Below, in pieces: positions 15,101 to 25,128 of a DNA stretch of 64,000 bases. Source of the stretch: Mansonella perstans (lineage: Eukaryota; Nematoda; Chromadorea; Rhabditida; Onchocercidae); contig JBAMDO010000241.1 in NCBI GenBank assembly GCA_037074765.1, positions 1 to 64,000 on the forward strand. Reading direction: 5' to 3'. Positions within the stretch are counted from its first letter, which is position 1, and each line of letters starts with the position of its first letter. The notes beneath the pieces were generated by a model. It searched no databases, was not told the origin of the DNA, and saw nothing but the letters and a program-made list of their open reading frames with translations. A program made the translations under genes and the position numbers.

Positions 15101-16987
15101 GCTTCACCAGGAGTTAATGCGTTGTTTAAACTGATCAATAAGTGAGATGCATTTTCGTCAGAGTCAATTTCATTCTTAACATTATTCTTCTCTCTGGGAT
15201 GCACTTGACGATTAACCTGAAAATCCAGAATTAGAGCATTATATAATGTTCATCCTAATAAACAATGATATCAAGATGCATAGCACATGTTAATAACTTC
15301 GAGAAATTAGAACACTAGAAACACTTGAAATTAAAACTTGATAATTTATTTTTAAGACTTATTCGTCTGTTGGAAAGCGATAGTTGCACGTCACCGCAAT
15401 GTTGTGTTTGCACATTACAATGTTGCTGCTGCATATTACAGTGCTGCGATTGCACATCGCATTGCGGAGTTTCGTAATCAAGTTCACGTGGCGCACAACG
15501 TGAAATATCATGTAACGTCTGGTGTTCACCATCATCGTCAGCGCCAACCAAATCTGAGCCTATAAAACGAAATAAAAAACGATAATTTCAAAAATGAAAT
15601 GATTCACATTCTTAAATTACAACGATTATAATTTTCCATCGTTTGTTGCTTTCGACTTTCATTTCTCTAAACTATAACATACCTGTTTCATGATATACGC
15701 TATGAACTTGTGGTAATAAACGCTCAGAACTTTCTAAACAATCGTCATTTCGGGATATCTTTGCAACAGTACAACCAGCTTCCTGACCATACTGTTCAGC
15801 TGCACTATTAGTTATATATACAGATCGACGCTTGCCTATGTCCAGTATAGCTGTTGCTTCGGATGCAACACTGTCATTACCAGATTCCTAAAATACATTC
15901 AATATATTTATACCTTCACAAAAACAGAATGTATCATTTTTCATTACATTATTCATTTTAGAATTTCCACAAAATGAAGTTAATCAGAAGATATTCATGA
16001 AGAAAGAAAACTACCAGTAAAGAAAAGAATTTATCATGTGGCAAATGTGTACGCTTTACAATATTTTCAAAATATATTTTATAAAATCTTCCTTTGAATC
16101 ATTTACGAGAAGGCAAATTTGTTAAAATTATAAGATTTGCTTTTTATAATGGTTCATTTTAAAAGCACGAGAATTATTCATCATAATCATAAATCTAATT
16201 ACTATGGTTATCAACAGTGTCAACCGTTTATGCAAACTTTTGAATTTTTCAAAATTTATCTAATAAATCCATCAGTGGTATGTATATGCGCTATTTCTTA
16301 TTATCACCACACTTAAGTAAAACAGAATTAATCCACGATGTGAAAAATAAAAAGTAAGAATTAGGAATAAAAATCACTGCTTTTCCCATCAATTAAACAT
16401 GAAACTACAACAAATATTATCTAATATTGGTTGATGAAGCAACTAAAATCGTTTTTTACTGTGAAATTTTCAAAATTTTTAAAAATTCATCGGATAAATT
16501 TGAAGAGCAGCATATAATTTATTTTTTTTAAAATCATGTGTGCTACAAATAAAATTGAAAATATAACTTCAAAAGTTCCGAAAAAAAACTTTGCAAATTT
16601 TACATCACTTAAATACTTGTGGTTATTAAGCTTAAATTACTCAACAACATTATATTTGGTTAAATGCAATTTTTAAACTTTCTAAAATGAAGCATTAAAA
16701 CTATATCACTCCAGAGCTATTGATTGCAAATAATTTTTAAAATATAATTTTCAAATCTTTCAAACCTGAAAATCGAATGAATGAATCACTCTAACCCGAT
16801 GACAGTCTTTTCCGGTTTCATACGTAACATCATTCGTCACACCATTCGTAGTAATTTCTTGACTTCTAATTACATCCGGTTCACCAACCACTACGAATGT
16901 ATTTTGAGACACTTGCGGTTGTTGATCATAAACTCCAATATCACCGACCGACATTTCAGGTTTACCGGTAAATAGTAGAGTACGCAT
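12156..16987 (-). CDS. AT-hook / BED zinc-finger protein
   Basis: A multi-exon gene for a probable nuclear DNA-binding protein of roughly 520 residues. Exons read from the minus strand: about 16987-16766, 15887-15683, 15559 to 15390 or 15359, 15216-15060, 14645-14416, 14338-14283, 14079-13969, 13747-13650, 13248-13151, 12873-12771, 12287-12156 (stop). Exon four ends in an AT-hook-like RPKGRPRG, followed directly by a BED finger: HPVWNFFKF, then CLMC, then HLRCKHKH. BED fingers bind DNA and occur in chromatin regulators and transposase-derived proteins. Exon three encodes a Cys/His/Gln heptad repeat. The last exon is charged and likely coiled coil (CRKLRSEVAAKDEHIKTLRL). Splice phases agree from exon seven (14079) to the stop and for most 5' joins. 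The 3' edge of exon three and the exon at 14338-14283 do not join cleanly, so a small exon may be missing. The first exon is the furthest upstream coding exon I can support; start ATG at 16987, or an internal ATG giving MSVGDIGVYD. No family name is assigned. Confidence 0.8.
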
Positions 16988-18893
16988 AAAAAATATCTTA
17001 CTCAGTAAGCTATATAACTTTTTAACGAATTAAATAAATGTATCAATCGCTATATAAATGTCAAATACTACTAATTAAATCAATGCAACCAATAAAAATT
17101 ACTCCAAATTTTAAGTAGATCAGAGAATAAAACATTAATTAGATTAACTAATTATAAATATAATTTAAACAAATGACTTCTTACAACAATTCTATTCATC
17201 TATCAATAAAAAAGTATAAACAATTATCTGCTTAGCATTAATTCATACCAAATTAATTTAATATTAAGCAAAAAATTAATTTAATTTAATATTTAACAAT
17301 TAATTGATAGCTAAAAATTAGTGTAAGAGAAAAAAATAACTTAGAGTAGTTAAAATAGCTAATAAACGGGTCAGTAAAAGCAATTCAGTTAAGTAATACA
17401 TTAATATAAGTAATACAATAATAACATAAATAAGTAATACATAAATACAACTTTAATAAATTAATAATATATATATATATTTTTGAAAAAAATTTAAATA
17501 TGGCAAAAAAAAAATTGGAAATAAATAACAGGACAGAATTGAATAAATCAATTCGTGATTTTTAATAAGCTAAGGGGTGATAATGAAAAAAAAAACAGCC
17601 AAAAAAAGTACCAATATAAGCGAACAAATGATATGGACTATAACCTGAGATTCTTCGGTGATTCCTACTACTACTACTACTATTAATATAACCTAAAATT
17701 CATACCAATAACCGAATAAATGGTAGCATTACTACTACTACTGTTATCATTGCAACCTGGAAATCATAAAAACAATAAATGGGATAACCTGAAATCAACA
17801 ATGGACACAATGATCTTGACCATTATCGCAGCTTGAACTTCAACCAATCGCAAGAGAAGCTTTAAAAATTGAAAAATTTTTTTGGTGAAAAGGTGACAAA
17901 ATTGTGTTAGCGTACGTCTTTTTTTTTGAACTTATTTTTGTTTTCGTAATAAAAGTTTTTTTCTTTCTTTTCTTTTTTTTATATGCTATTTTCATATATT
18001 TCTCAATCTTTGCATTTAAAAGCGCATTGTATACTTTTTTTGATTTCTTTCTTTCTTTACTACATACAAATACTCTGCACTTTATCATCGCTCTTTACTA
18101 TGAAACATTTCAAATATTTCAAATATTTGAAGAAAGTTAACAGCAATTTAACGAACAATAAAACAAATTTTCAAATTTTACTTTTCTTAAGAACAAAAAC
18201 TTTGTTTTTTTGTTTATTTGTTTTGTTTTGTTTGACAGTAACAAAAACAAAAAAAGAAGTTTTGTGTTGCTTATTTTTATTCATAACAATTTTTTAAATA
18301 TTTCCTAAAAGTTATTTTTTAATTTTTCCAACATAAATTGCTAAATTGTTAGTGTTTGTGTAGAAGTTTAGATTTTTCATTTTTTTTAATTTATCTTTCT
18401 AAGTATAATTTTAGACAAAGTAAGGAGGTATCAAAGAATTCTTCATACTATTGTCATTAATGTTGAGAACATGTACTCGATACTGTGATATAAAAAAAAA
18501 TATATCCATAATTATAGAAATAGAAGTAAAGTGATCAGAAAGTAGTTAGTAATGAAATGATTTCAAAGGTACTGTTAGTACAAGATAAATGTTAATTAAT
18601 ACTAATATGAGAAAATTAAGCATAGATAACAACGCGACATTTAAGCTAATCAATACTTATATCAAAACCGTAGGTATCAACGAGATATTTAAGCATAAAT
18701 ACGTGATCAAAATAAAGAACGTGAAGGAATATTTAGCGTGTACGTGTAGGCATGAAATTTTAATCAGTTAAATTATGTTCGGCTTTGCAACTGTCGAATT
18801 TTGTCCGGCATAAAAATGTCAATATTGGGTTATAGGTTAAAATTGGCGCCTAGCCATTTAATTTCAATAGCACTAAACGAACTGAAAATGCTA
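16988..18893. other. intergenic region between divergent genes
   Basis: About 1.9 kb between the minus-strand BED gene and the repeat beside the plus-strand HINFP-like gene. It should contain both promoters. It holds AT-rich low-complexity sequence, including a TAAGTAATACA-type cluster near 17390-17450, a (TA)n run near 17468-17480 and an ACT/TAC triplet run near 17667-17683. A 60-codon open frame at 18589-18771 has no domain or splice context and is not called. Confidence 0.55.
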
Positions 18894-18895
18894 GC

Positions 18896-19042
18896 GCTAA
18901 TTAACTTGAACTTATCCTAAACGCTAATTAACCTAAACTTATCCCAAATGCTAATTAACCTTAACTTACCCTAAACACTAATTAACCTAAACTTATCCTA
19001 ACTGCTAATTAACCTAAACTTATCCTAAACGCTAATTAACCA
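18896..19042 (+). repeat. 27-bp minisatellite, about 5.4 copies
   Basis: The anchor GCTAATTAAC (once as ACTAATTAAC) starts at 18896, 18923, 18950, 18977, 19004 and 19031, an exact 27-base period with no length change. Each unit holds TAATTA followed by a CCTAAACTTATCC-like segment with scattered substitutions. The array ends about 90 bases before the start codon of the HINFP-like gene, so it lies in its promoter or 5' leader. Confidence 0.95.
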
Positions 19043-19114
19043 AACATTGTTTCGGTATTATTTTACATATTAGTTTTTCTTCATTTACATATTTCGTTTG
19101 CTAAATATATTCAT

Positions 19115-19121
19115 TGTTTAG
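19115..19121 (+). promoter_or_regulatory. candidate trans-splice acceptor
   Basis: TTGTTTAG ends ten bases before the ATG at 19131. Nematode spliced-leader acceptors resemble intron 3' ends and often lie just ahead of the start codon, so this would suit leader addition. It could equally be a cis acceptor for a 5' UTR exon. Confidence 0.45.
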
Positions 19122-19130
19122 CAAAATATA

Positions 19131-22100
19131 ATGGAGCAGTTCGATTCGATTATCCTTCAACCAGCAGATGTAACAATCCCGACTGGATCCGGTGAGCCAG
19201 TAGCGTGGATTACTCGACTTCAAGATAAAGAGGTCTCAATTTGATTGATTTGTACTGGAGAAATAAGGGCAAAACATTAGTTTTAGAGCATATTTGAAAT
19301 TTGTAGGATTTTTAAAACAAAAGTTACTTTAGCAAATGAAAATATTGTCCTTTGGTTAGAAAAATAGATGAAATTATGATTGAGAGACTGACAGTTATTA
19401 AAATAATAAAAAAACTGGAAATGGAAGTTGGATAAATAATGATAGAGTAAAATTAAACTGTAACAAAAAATCTTACTATTCAGTTCAGTTCATTTTATTA
19501 CTTTGCCAAGTGACAGAAATATTTTGAAAGAATAATTAATATGTTGAAGTTACCATTTCTATTTCAGATTAGATATTTATCATAATCAGTGTTTATAAAT
19601 ATTTGAAAGTTTCAAATTAAAGAAATATCACGCATAGCATGTCAGTTCAATTTTTCTTTGTCAGTAGTTTTCTTTGCTACTTTTTCAGTTTTATTTCAAA
19701 TGTTTGTGGTTAAACTGTTTTGTGGTATACGATTCTTTGAATGATCTGTTACAACACATTCGATCCCATATAGAACAGTTATCAGGTTTGAATTATTTTT
19801 TGTTTCGTCCTTTTTTTTTTTTTTTATTTTGAAATATTATTTGAAGCATTACCATAAATGATATATGTTAATATCATAATTGCATTCCTAACAGATTATG
19901 TTTTTTCATTTCATTTACAGTTCCTGATCAGAATGACGATAGTATTATTGTATGTCCGATCACCGGCTGCAGTAAAGTACTTGCTACAGAGCGTCATTTG
20001 TATCGTCATCTCTACATGCATAATTATCATATTCGACGACAGTGGACTGGTTTAAATGTTATTTTCAATCGAGATGATGTAGCAAATATTCTACAGTATG
20101 TTAGCTTTTAATTATCTAATTTATAATTTATATTATGTGTATATGTCCTAAGATACTGGTAGTTTACGAATCTAGTTAGGAATATACATATTTAATTAGA
20201 AAAAGACAAATTGAGATGATAGCACGTAACGGGAAGGAGAGAAATAAAAAAAACTTTTGTTACTTATTCCACTTTAATTCCTAAAAATCTGTTGAAAGCG
20301 AAAAAAATGTCTTCAGTGCTTATAAAACATTTGGTATTATTGTAGTTACAGATATATTGAACAGAAAACTTTAGAAGTTAATATTGAATCCAACATTTTA
20401 TTTAAATTCAGCAAGATGAGAGAAAAATTAGTGGTAAAACACTTTCGTTATTTCTGATTCATTTATTTGTCTCCGTATTTATACTATAACTAGCATACAA
20501 ATTAATAAAAAGACCAAGCTGTACGCTTCATCTTAGTAAATTTTTGCCAGTGTTGTTTCTTACATCCATAAGGATTCAAAAAAGCAGTGATAGTTTCGTA
20601 TCCAATTAAGTAAATCCTACTAATGATTAAATTCGACAAATTTTTGCAGCAGTTATTTCAGTTGTGGTTTTCGTACATCCATGGAACTTATATATGATGG
20701 CTCAACAATGGCTTGCGGGTGGGCTAATTGCAGTGTAAGTTGTAGTTCTTTGTTCCTAATCGATTATTTGCAGTAAAAGATTTGTTAAAGCTTTATTTTT
20801 AAATTTTTAAGACTTTTTGGGATGATATTGATTTGTACTGCAATCATGTCGATGATCATATCGATTCACTTGGTGTCACGGATCGTGATCAACATTCTCA
20901 ATTAAGTTGTGGTTGGCAAGGTACCAAATTTCTTCAAAACCGGACCGTATTGTTATTTGCCGATTAAACAGTTGGGGAATTTTTTCGCCCATCACTTCAT
21001 TTATACAAAGCTATATTTACCGAATTAGCATTCCGAAATGTTTTTCATTTTACTTGTTTTTATGTAATCCTGAATTGCAAAAACTAATGTTATCTCAAAC
21101 TTGGACAGTTGCAATATTGTCTTTTTTTAAGGTTGTAAAATGCATTTCAAGAACAAAGCCAATCTTCGAGTGCACTGCCGACATCATTCGGGTGACAAGA
21201 CAGCAGCTTGTCCATATTGTGGTGTTTTCTTTGCCAATAACTCAAAATTGATTGATCACATGCTTCGTAAAAATCAAATTGGTAATTTTTTTGTTTTTGA
21301 ATAGTGAAGAAAATTGTTGTTATTCGATATTGCACTTTTTTTAATCTAAGCGTTTATTTATGTATCACAGAAAGTAATAGGAAAAAATATTTAAATGCAA
21401 TTTGCATTCATACCTGGCTCGAAGATGAACCTTGCTTTTTGTAGAGGAATGTGAGACACAAAATTAACAGAACTTTTATCATTTTAATATAAGGAAATTC
21501 TGATTTTTTTGCTTTGCTTTTACTGGAAGAGGCATTTGGAGTAATAAATAAATTTTTGAATGATATAATTTTTGAAATTTTCCATAATTTTCATTTTTTT
21601 TTAAAACTATCTTTTTAAAAACTGTCATATTATTGTTTATTTATTACAGGACCGGAAACTCTTGAAAACGGTGAGCTTCGAACCATTTATTCATGTCATT
21701 TATGTCAAAAACAATTTGGTACGCAACGTTTATTACGCGAACATTGCCGTCGACATGTTATGAATCATAAATGTAAATATTGTACAGTAACCGTTGATAG
21801 TCCTTCGGCATTGAAAAGGCATGTTGCTGCTGTGCATGCCAAATGTCGGCTTTATACTTGCTGTTATTGTGGCCACAGGTAAAAATTACTTCGATCATTT
21901 GAGATATCATGCCTAACATTAAAACAACATGCGTTAATATTAATTACTGTATAGGTTCTTTTTAGTAGATGCAAAGGTTTCGAAATCGATATAAATATAA
22001 TAAAAGCTATATCACAATTTATAGTAGTTCATATCATTTCAAAATTCTCCTATTCTTCGGAAGCTAATTAACATCGTGCATAAGTATACAAAGCTTACTA

Positions 22101-23321
22101 GTTGTAGTTTCAATTTTAATTAGTCCTGGTGCAACAAAAGATCCTGGTTCAACAAACGAAATTGTAGCGCAACCTTGTGTGTTGAATTGAGTGTGTTCAA
22201 TTGAATGTGGGAACACCTCGATGTAGGGTAACTGAACCCTTTTATTAAAACGAAGAGTGAATTGAATAATAAACAGTAGAATAGCACGAGTAAAGCTTGA
22301 GTGGTTCAACAAACGAAAAAATTTTAATTATTCGGATTATGAGATATTAGAAAAGCAATTTGCGGGCGGATATGCTCTGTAGTCAGGTTTTGGAAACATA
22401 AAATTAAAAGTGCCTGTATTATTCCGAAATTGTAGCTTTTCATATATTAAATCATTAAATTTTGGCCCCACATTTAATAAATTAGTTTACAGTTTTTCAC
22501 AAAAAGCAGATGTTGATCGACATATAGTTGTTCATTCTAATGAACTTGCGCATAAATGTGCGCATTGCGGTGAGCAGTTTCGTTGGAAAAAGCAATTAAC
22601 AGCGCATATCCGAAAGCACGATAAGGTATTCCTATAATTTTTTACTTATTTTATGCAAAATTATTCAAAAATTTAATCTCGTTCAAGAATCTTCCTTAGA
22701 AGTGAAGCGTATCAAAATAAGATATAAATGAAGAAAAAGCAAAGTGTTTTTCCAGTAAAAAGTGAGAAAATAAGATATTATTAAATCGATAAAGTTAATC
22801 TGTCGTAAACATTTTCATTGAAATCGACTTTAGCTGGTAAATTCAAACGCTAAGTTTACATTTTTCATAGAAAGAAATGTCTTGTTTAAAAAAAAAAATT
22901 CTTGAATCTTCAGCATAAAATCTGTTCAAGCATAAATTTATTGGAGGTGGTTTTTTTTCTTTTTTTTATCGTAAAGGTTTGTTTTAAATGAATCTATTAG
23001 CAGAAAATTGCAGAACTTACTTCGTTTGGACTTTGTTGGACTACCACTTCAACTCAGCTGAACGTTTGCATCAAATTTCAGGTTTACTTACCGTACACTC
23101 ATTTATGCCATTTATGTGATGCGAAATATGCAAATGGTTTTGGTTTAAGTCGTCATTTAATACGAAAACACAAATGTTCGATACCACGTGGCTTCACACG
23201 TTTTCAGTATAAGAAATGCAAGGATGGTTATGCTCGATTGCAAACGAAACGTTGTTTAAGCAGAAATTTGGCTATGGATTTAGGTTGCTATGTTAGTGAG
23301 ACGAAGGAAAAAGATGCATGA
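19131..23321 (+). CDS. hinf-1: HINFP-like histone H4 transcription factor
   Basis: A complete C2H2 zinc-finger gene. Nine exons: 19131-19232, 19689-19785, 19921-20095, 20650-20734, 20812-20920, 21132-21281, 21650-21878, 22493-22625, 23082-23321. All eight introns are GT-AG, all phases agree, and the frame is open for 439 codons plus TGA. Ten Cys2-His2-like units: Cys39/44-His57/61, Cys78/83-His96/100, Cys147/152-His165/169, Cys186/191-His204/208, Cys216/219-His232, Cys255/258-His271/275, Cys281/284-His297/302, Cys310/313-His326/330, Cys338/341-His354/358, Cys369/372-His385/390. The first four use Cys-x4-Cys spacing, typical of HINFP; the fifth lacks its last His. After the fingers comes GFTRFQYKKCKDGYARLQT, matching the conserved HINFP tail. 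HINFP binds histone H4 promoters and drives their S-phase transcription; that role here is inferred by homology. The start is the first in-frame ATG, right behind an acceptor-like site. Confidence 0.93.
22125..22318. repeat. direct-repeat-bounded segment in intron 7
   Basis: Within intron 7 of the HINFP-like gene, the 16-mer GGTTCAACAAACGAAA occurs at 22146-22161 and again at 22303-22318. The first copy is preceded by a near-repeat (CCTGGTGCAACAAAAGAT) forming an 18-bp tandem pair. The DNA between the copies is visibly less A+T-rich and less simple than the surrounding intron. It may be a small insertion or element remnant; no terminal inverted repeats are obvious. Confidence 0.6.
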
Positions 23322-23424
23322 TCTGTGTTTGATCTTATTAGGTCATTTATTGTTTACAAAATTTAATAGTTGTAAATTTGATCCCAAGTTTTAGTTTATT
23401 TCATATTTAATTACAATATTTTAT

Positions 23425-23430
23425 AATAAA
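23425..23430 (+). terminator. poly(A) signal of HINFP-like gene
   Basis: AATAAA about 105 bases past the TGA at 23319-23321. It is the first canonical hexamer after the stop and implies a short 3' UTR. Confidence 0.6.
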
Positions 23431-25067
23431 ATTAATTTCGAATGATAACTTTCGATTGACGATTTTTTCATAGATAGCACAGAAAAGGACAAATGAAATG
23501 CTTTCTTTTGTTCCCATTTATTTTATAATGAACGTTTATTATTTTTTTTTTTATAGACTCAAATTGAAGTAGATCTCTATTAGCTCTATTGTCATTGTTT
23601 TTTTCTTTTCTCTTTTTTGCATCACATTTTATACATAACTTCAAAAGTTGTGATTTTTTTTTTTTTTGCTAGAATTAAAGATTTTTAGGAAACGTCAATC
23701 ATAACTTAACTGGTACAATTGATCACGATCTATGATAGCAATTTTGATCGAATGCCGATCATATGGGGTGCTATAAAGATGAAAATTTCCAATGTTTTTG
23801 TGGTATTTTTTTAGTTTTTTATTATAGTATTATAACATTTTACATCGATTTTTTCCTATTATTTTGCACATAACGTTATCATCTACATAATAATGGCGTT
23901 ATATGTGAAGTAAATGTTGTATACACTTTTGTAATATTGTATTTTGCACATCTACATTATATGTAAATAACATTTCATTATCATTCATTAACATTAGCAA
24001 TTATTCATTATCACATGCTCTGCATTGTGGTATATGTGTGTGTGTATGTTTCGTAAAATTAGAATAATTTAAAATGAATTGAAAACAGAAGCCGTGCAAT
24101 TTTTCAATTAGAATTTTCCACATTTTTTCCTTTTTTTTTGTTCGCATCATTTGTTTGCTGTGATTGTAACAGATGATAGTTGGTTAGGGATTGATGGTAA
24201 TTTTGCGCCCCTATTTTTTCAAATCATACATGTGAAATCGAATAGCATATTTTTGTTTTTCTTGCCTTGTGGACTAAACAGCTATCAAAATCGTCGATAA
24301 CAAATGACTTAAATGAAAAGGAAAAAATTTTTTCAGATATATATATATATATATTTGACATTATGAGATACAATACAAATGGATTGTTTAATTAATTGTT
24401 AAGAAATCGTATAACTTTTAACTATTTCCTTAATGACTTTGATTTAACGAATTCGAATTGAAAGTTTTTTTGCTTTATAATTAAATTTTTTATTTTCATC
24501 CATTTTTTGAACTATCTGCATAATTTTTCATTGATTAAGTAGGCGAAAATGAAAAAAGCGAAGAAGCATAGGTAGGAGAGTTATGTTGTCATGTGAAGTT
24601 TATTAAATATTTGAGAAATAAAGTTTTTAATTAAATAACTCCAACTCTTCTCTTAGTGATTGTAATTGTTGCGATAATTATTATGATTAATAAAATTAAT
24701 TTTTCATTTCGACAAGTTTATTTTTTAATGGTAAAAGAGGTAATCTACTACTTCTTTATTTTGATAAAATATTTCGAAATTTCGCGGAAAAAATTAATTG
24801 GCTCAAGGAATAGAAGGGATGGAAATTATTTTTAGTTACTATGATAATTACTGGTTTTTACTGTGATACTTATATTCAAACCTTGCTGAATCATATTATG
24901 GAAAGGAAACGATAAAATTTGTCATTTGATAGTATTGTTTGAAATATTATTGAAATTAATTAATAGTGGAGGTAATCAGTTAGTGATTTTTTTTATGGAA
25001 GTTTTGACCTTGTTATTAATTACCCCGTTTATGAATGACGTTATTGCTCATTGAATGAATTCATAAA
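23431..25067. other. intergenic region
   Basis: About 1.6 kb between the two co-oriented plus-strand genes. It contains T runs, a (TA)9 run at 24337-24354 and a short TG run near 24031-24045. No exon-like sequence was seen. Confidence 0.6.
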
Positions 25068-25074
25068 TTTTCAG
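25068..25074 (+). promoter_or_regulatory. candidate SL trans-splice acceptor
   Basis: TTTTCAG, the nematode consensus acceptor, lies 54 bases upstream of the ATG at 25129. No upstream exon was found to pair with it, so trans-splicing of a spliced leader is a reasonable reading. Confidence 0.5.
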
Positions 25075-25128
25075 GATATTTTCTTCATTTTTTTTAAAAT
25101 ATCTATTTGAAATTTTTGAGTTGATGCA

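Noticed and set aside
18589..18771. 60-codon plus-strand frame upstream of the minisatellite
   Set aside because: Internally semi-repetitive, no domain, no acceptor or donor in phase with neighbours.
18896..19042. Interstitial telomere repeat
   Set aside because: Units contain CCTAAAC, but the nematode telomere repeat is TTAGGC (GCCTAA) and the period here is 27, not 6.
20907..21251. 114-codon plus-strand frame
   Set aside because: It overlaps exons five and six of the HINFP-like gene in another frame and runs across the intron between them; the zinc-finger frame explains the region.
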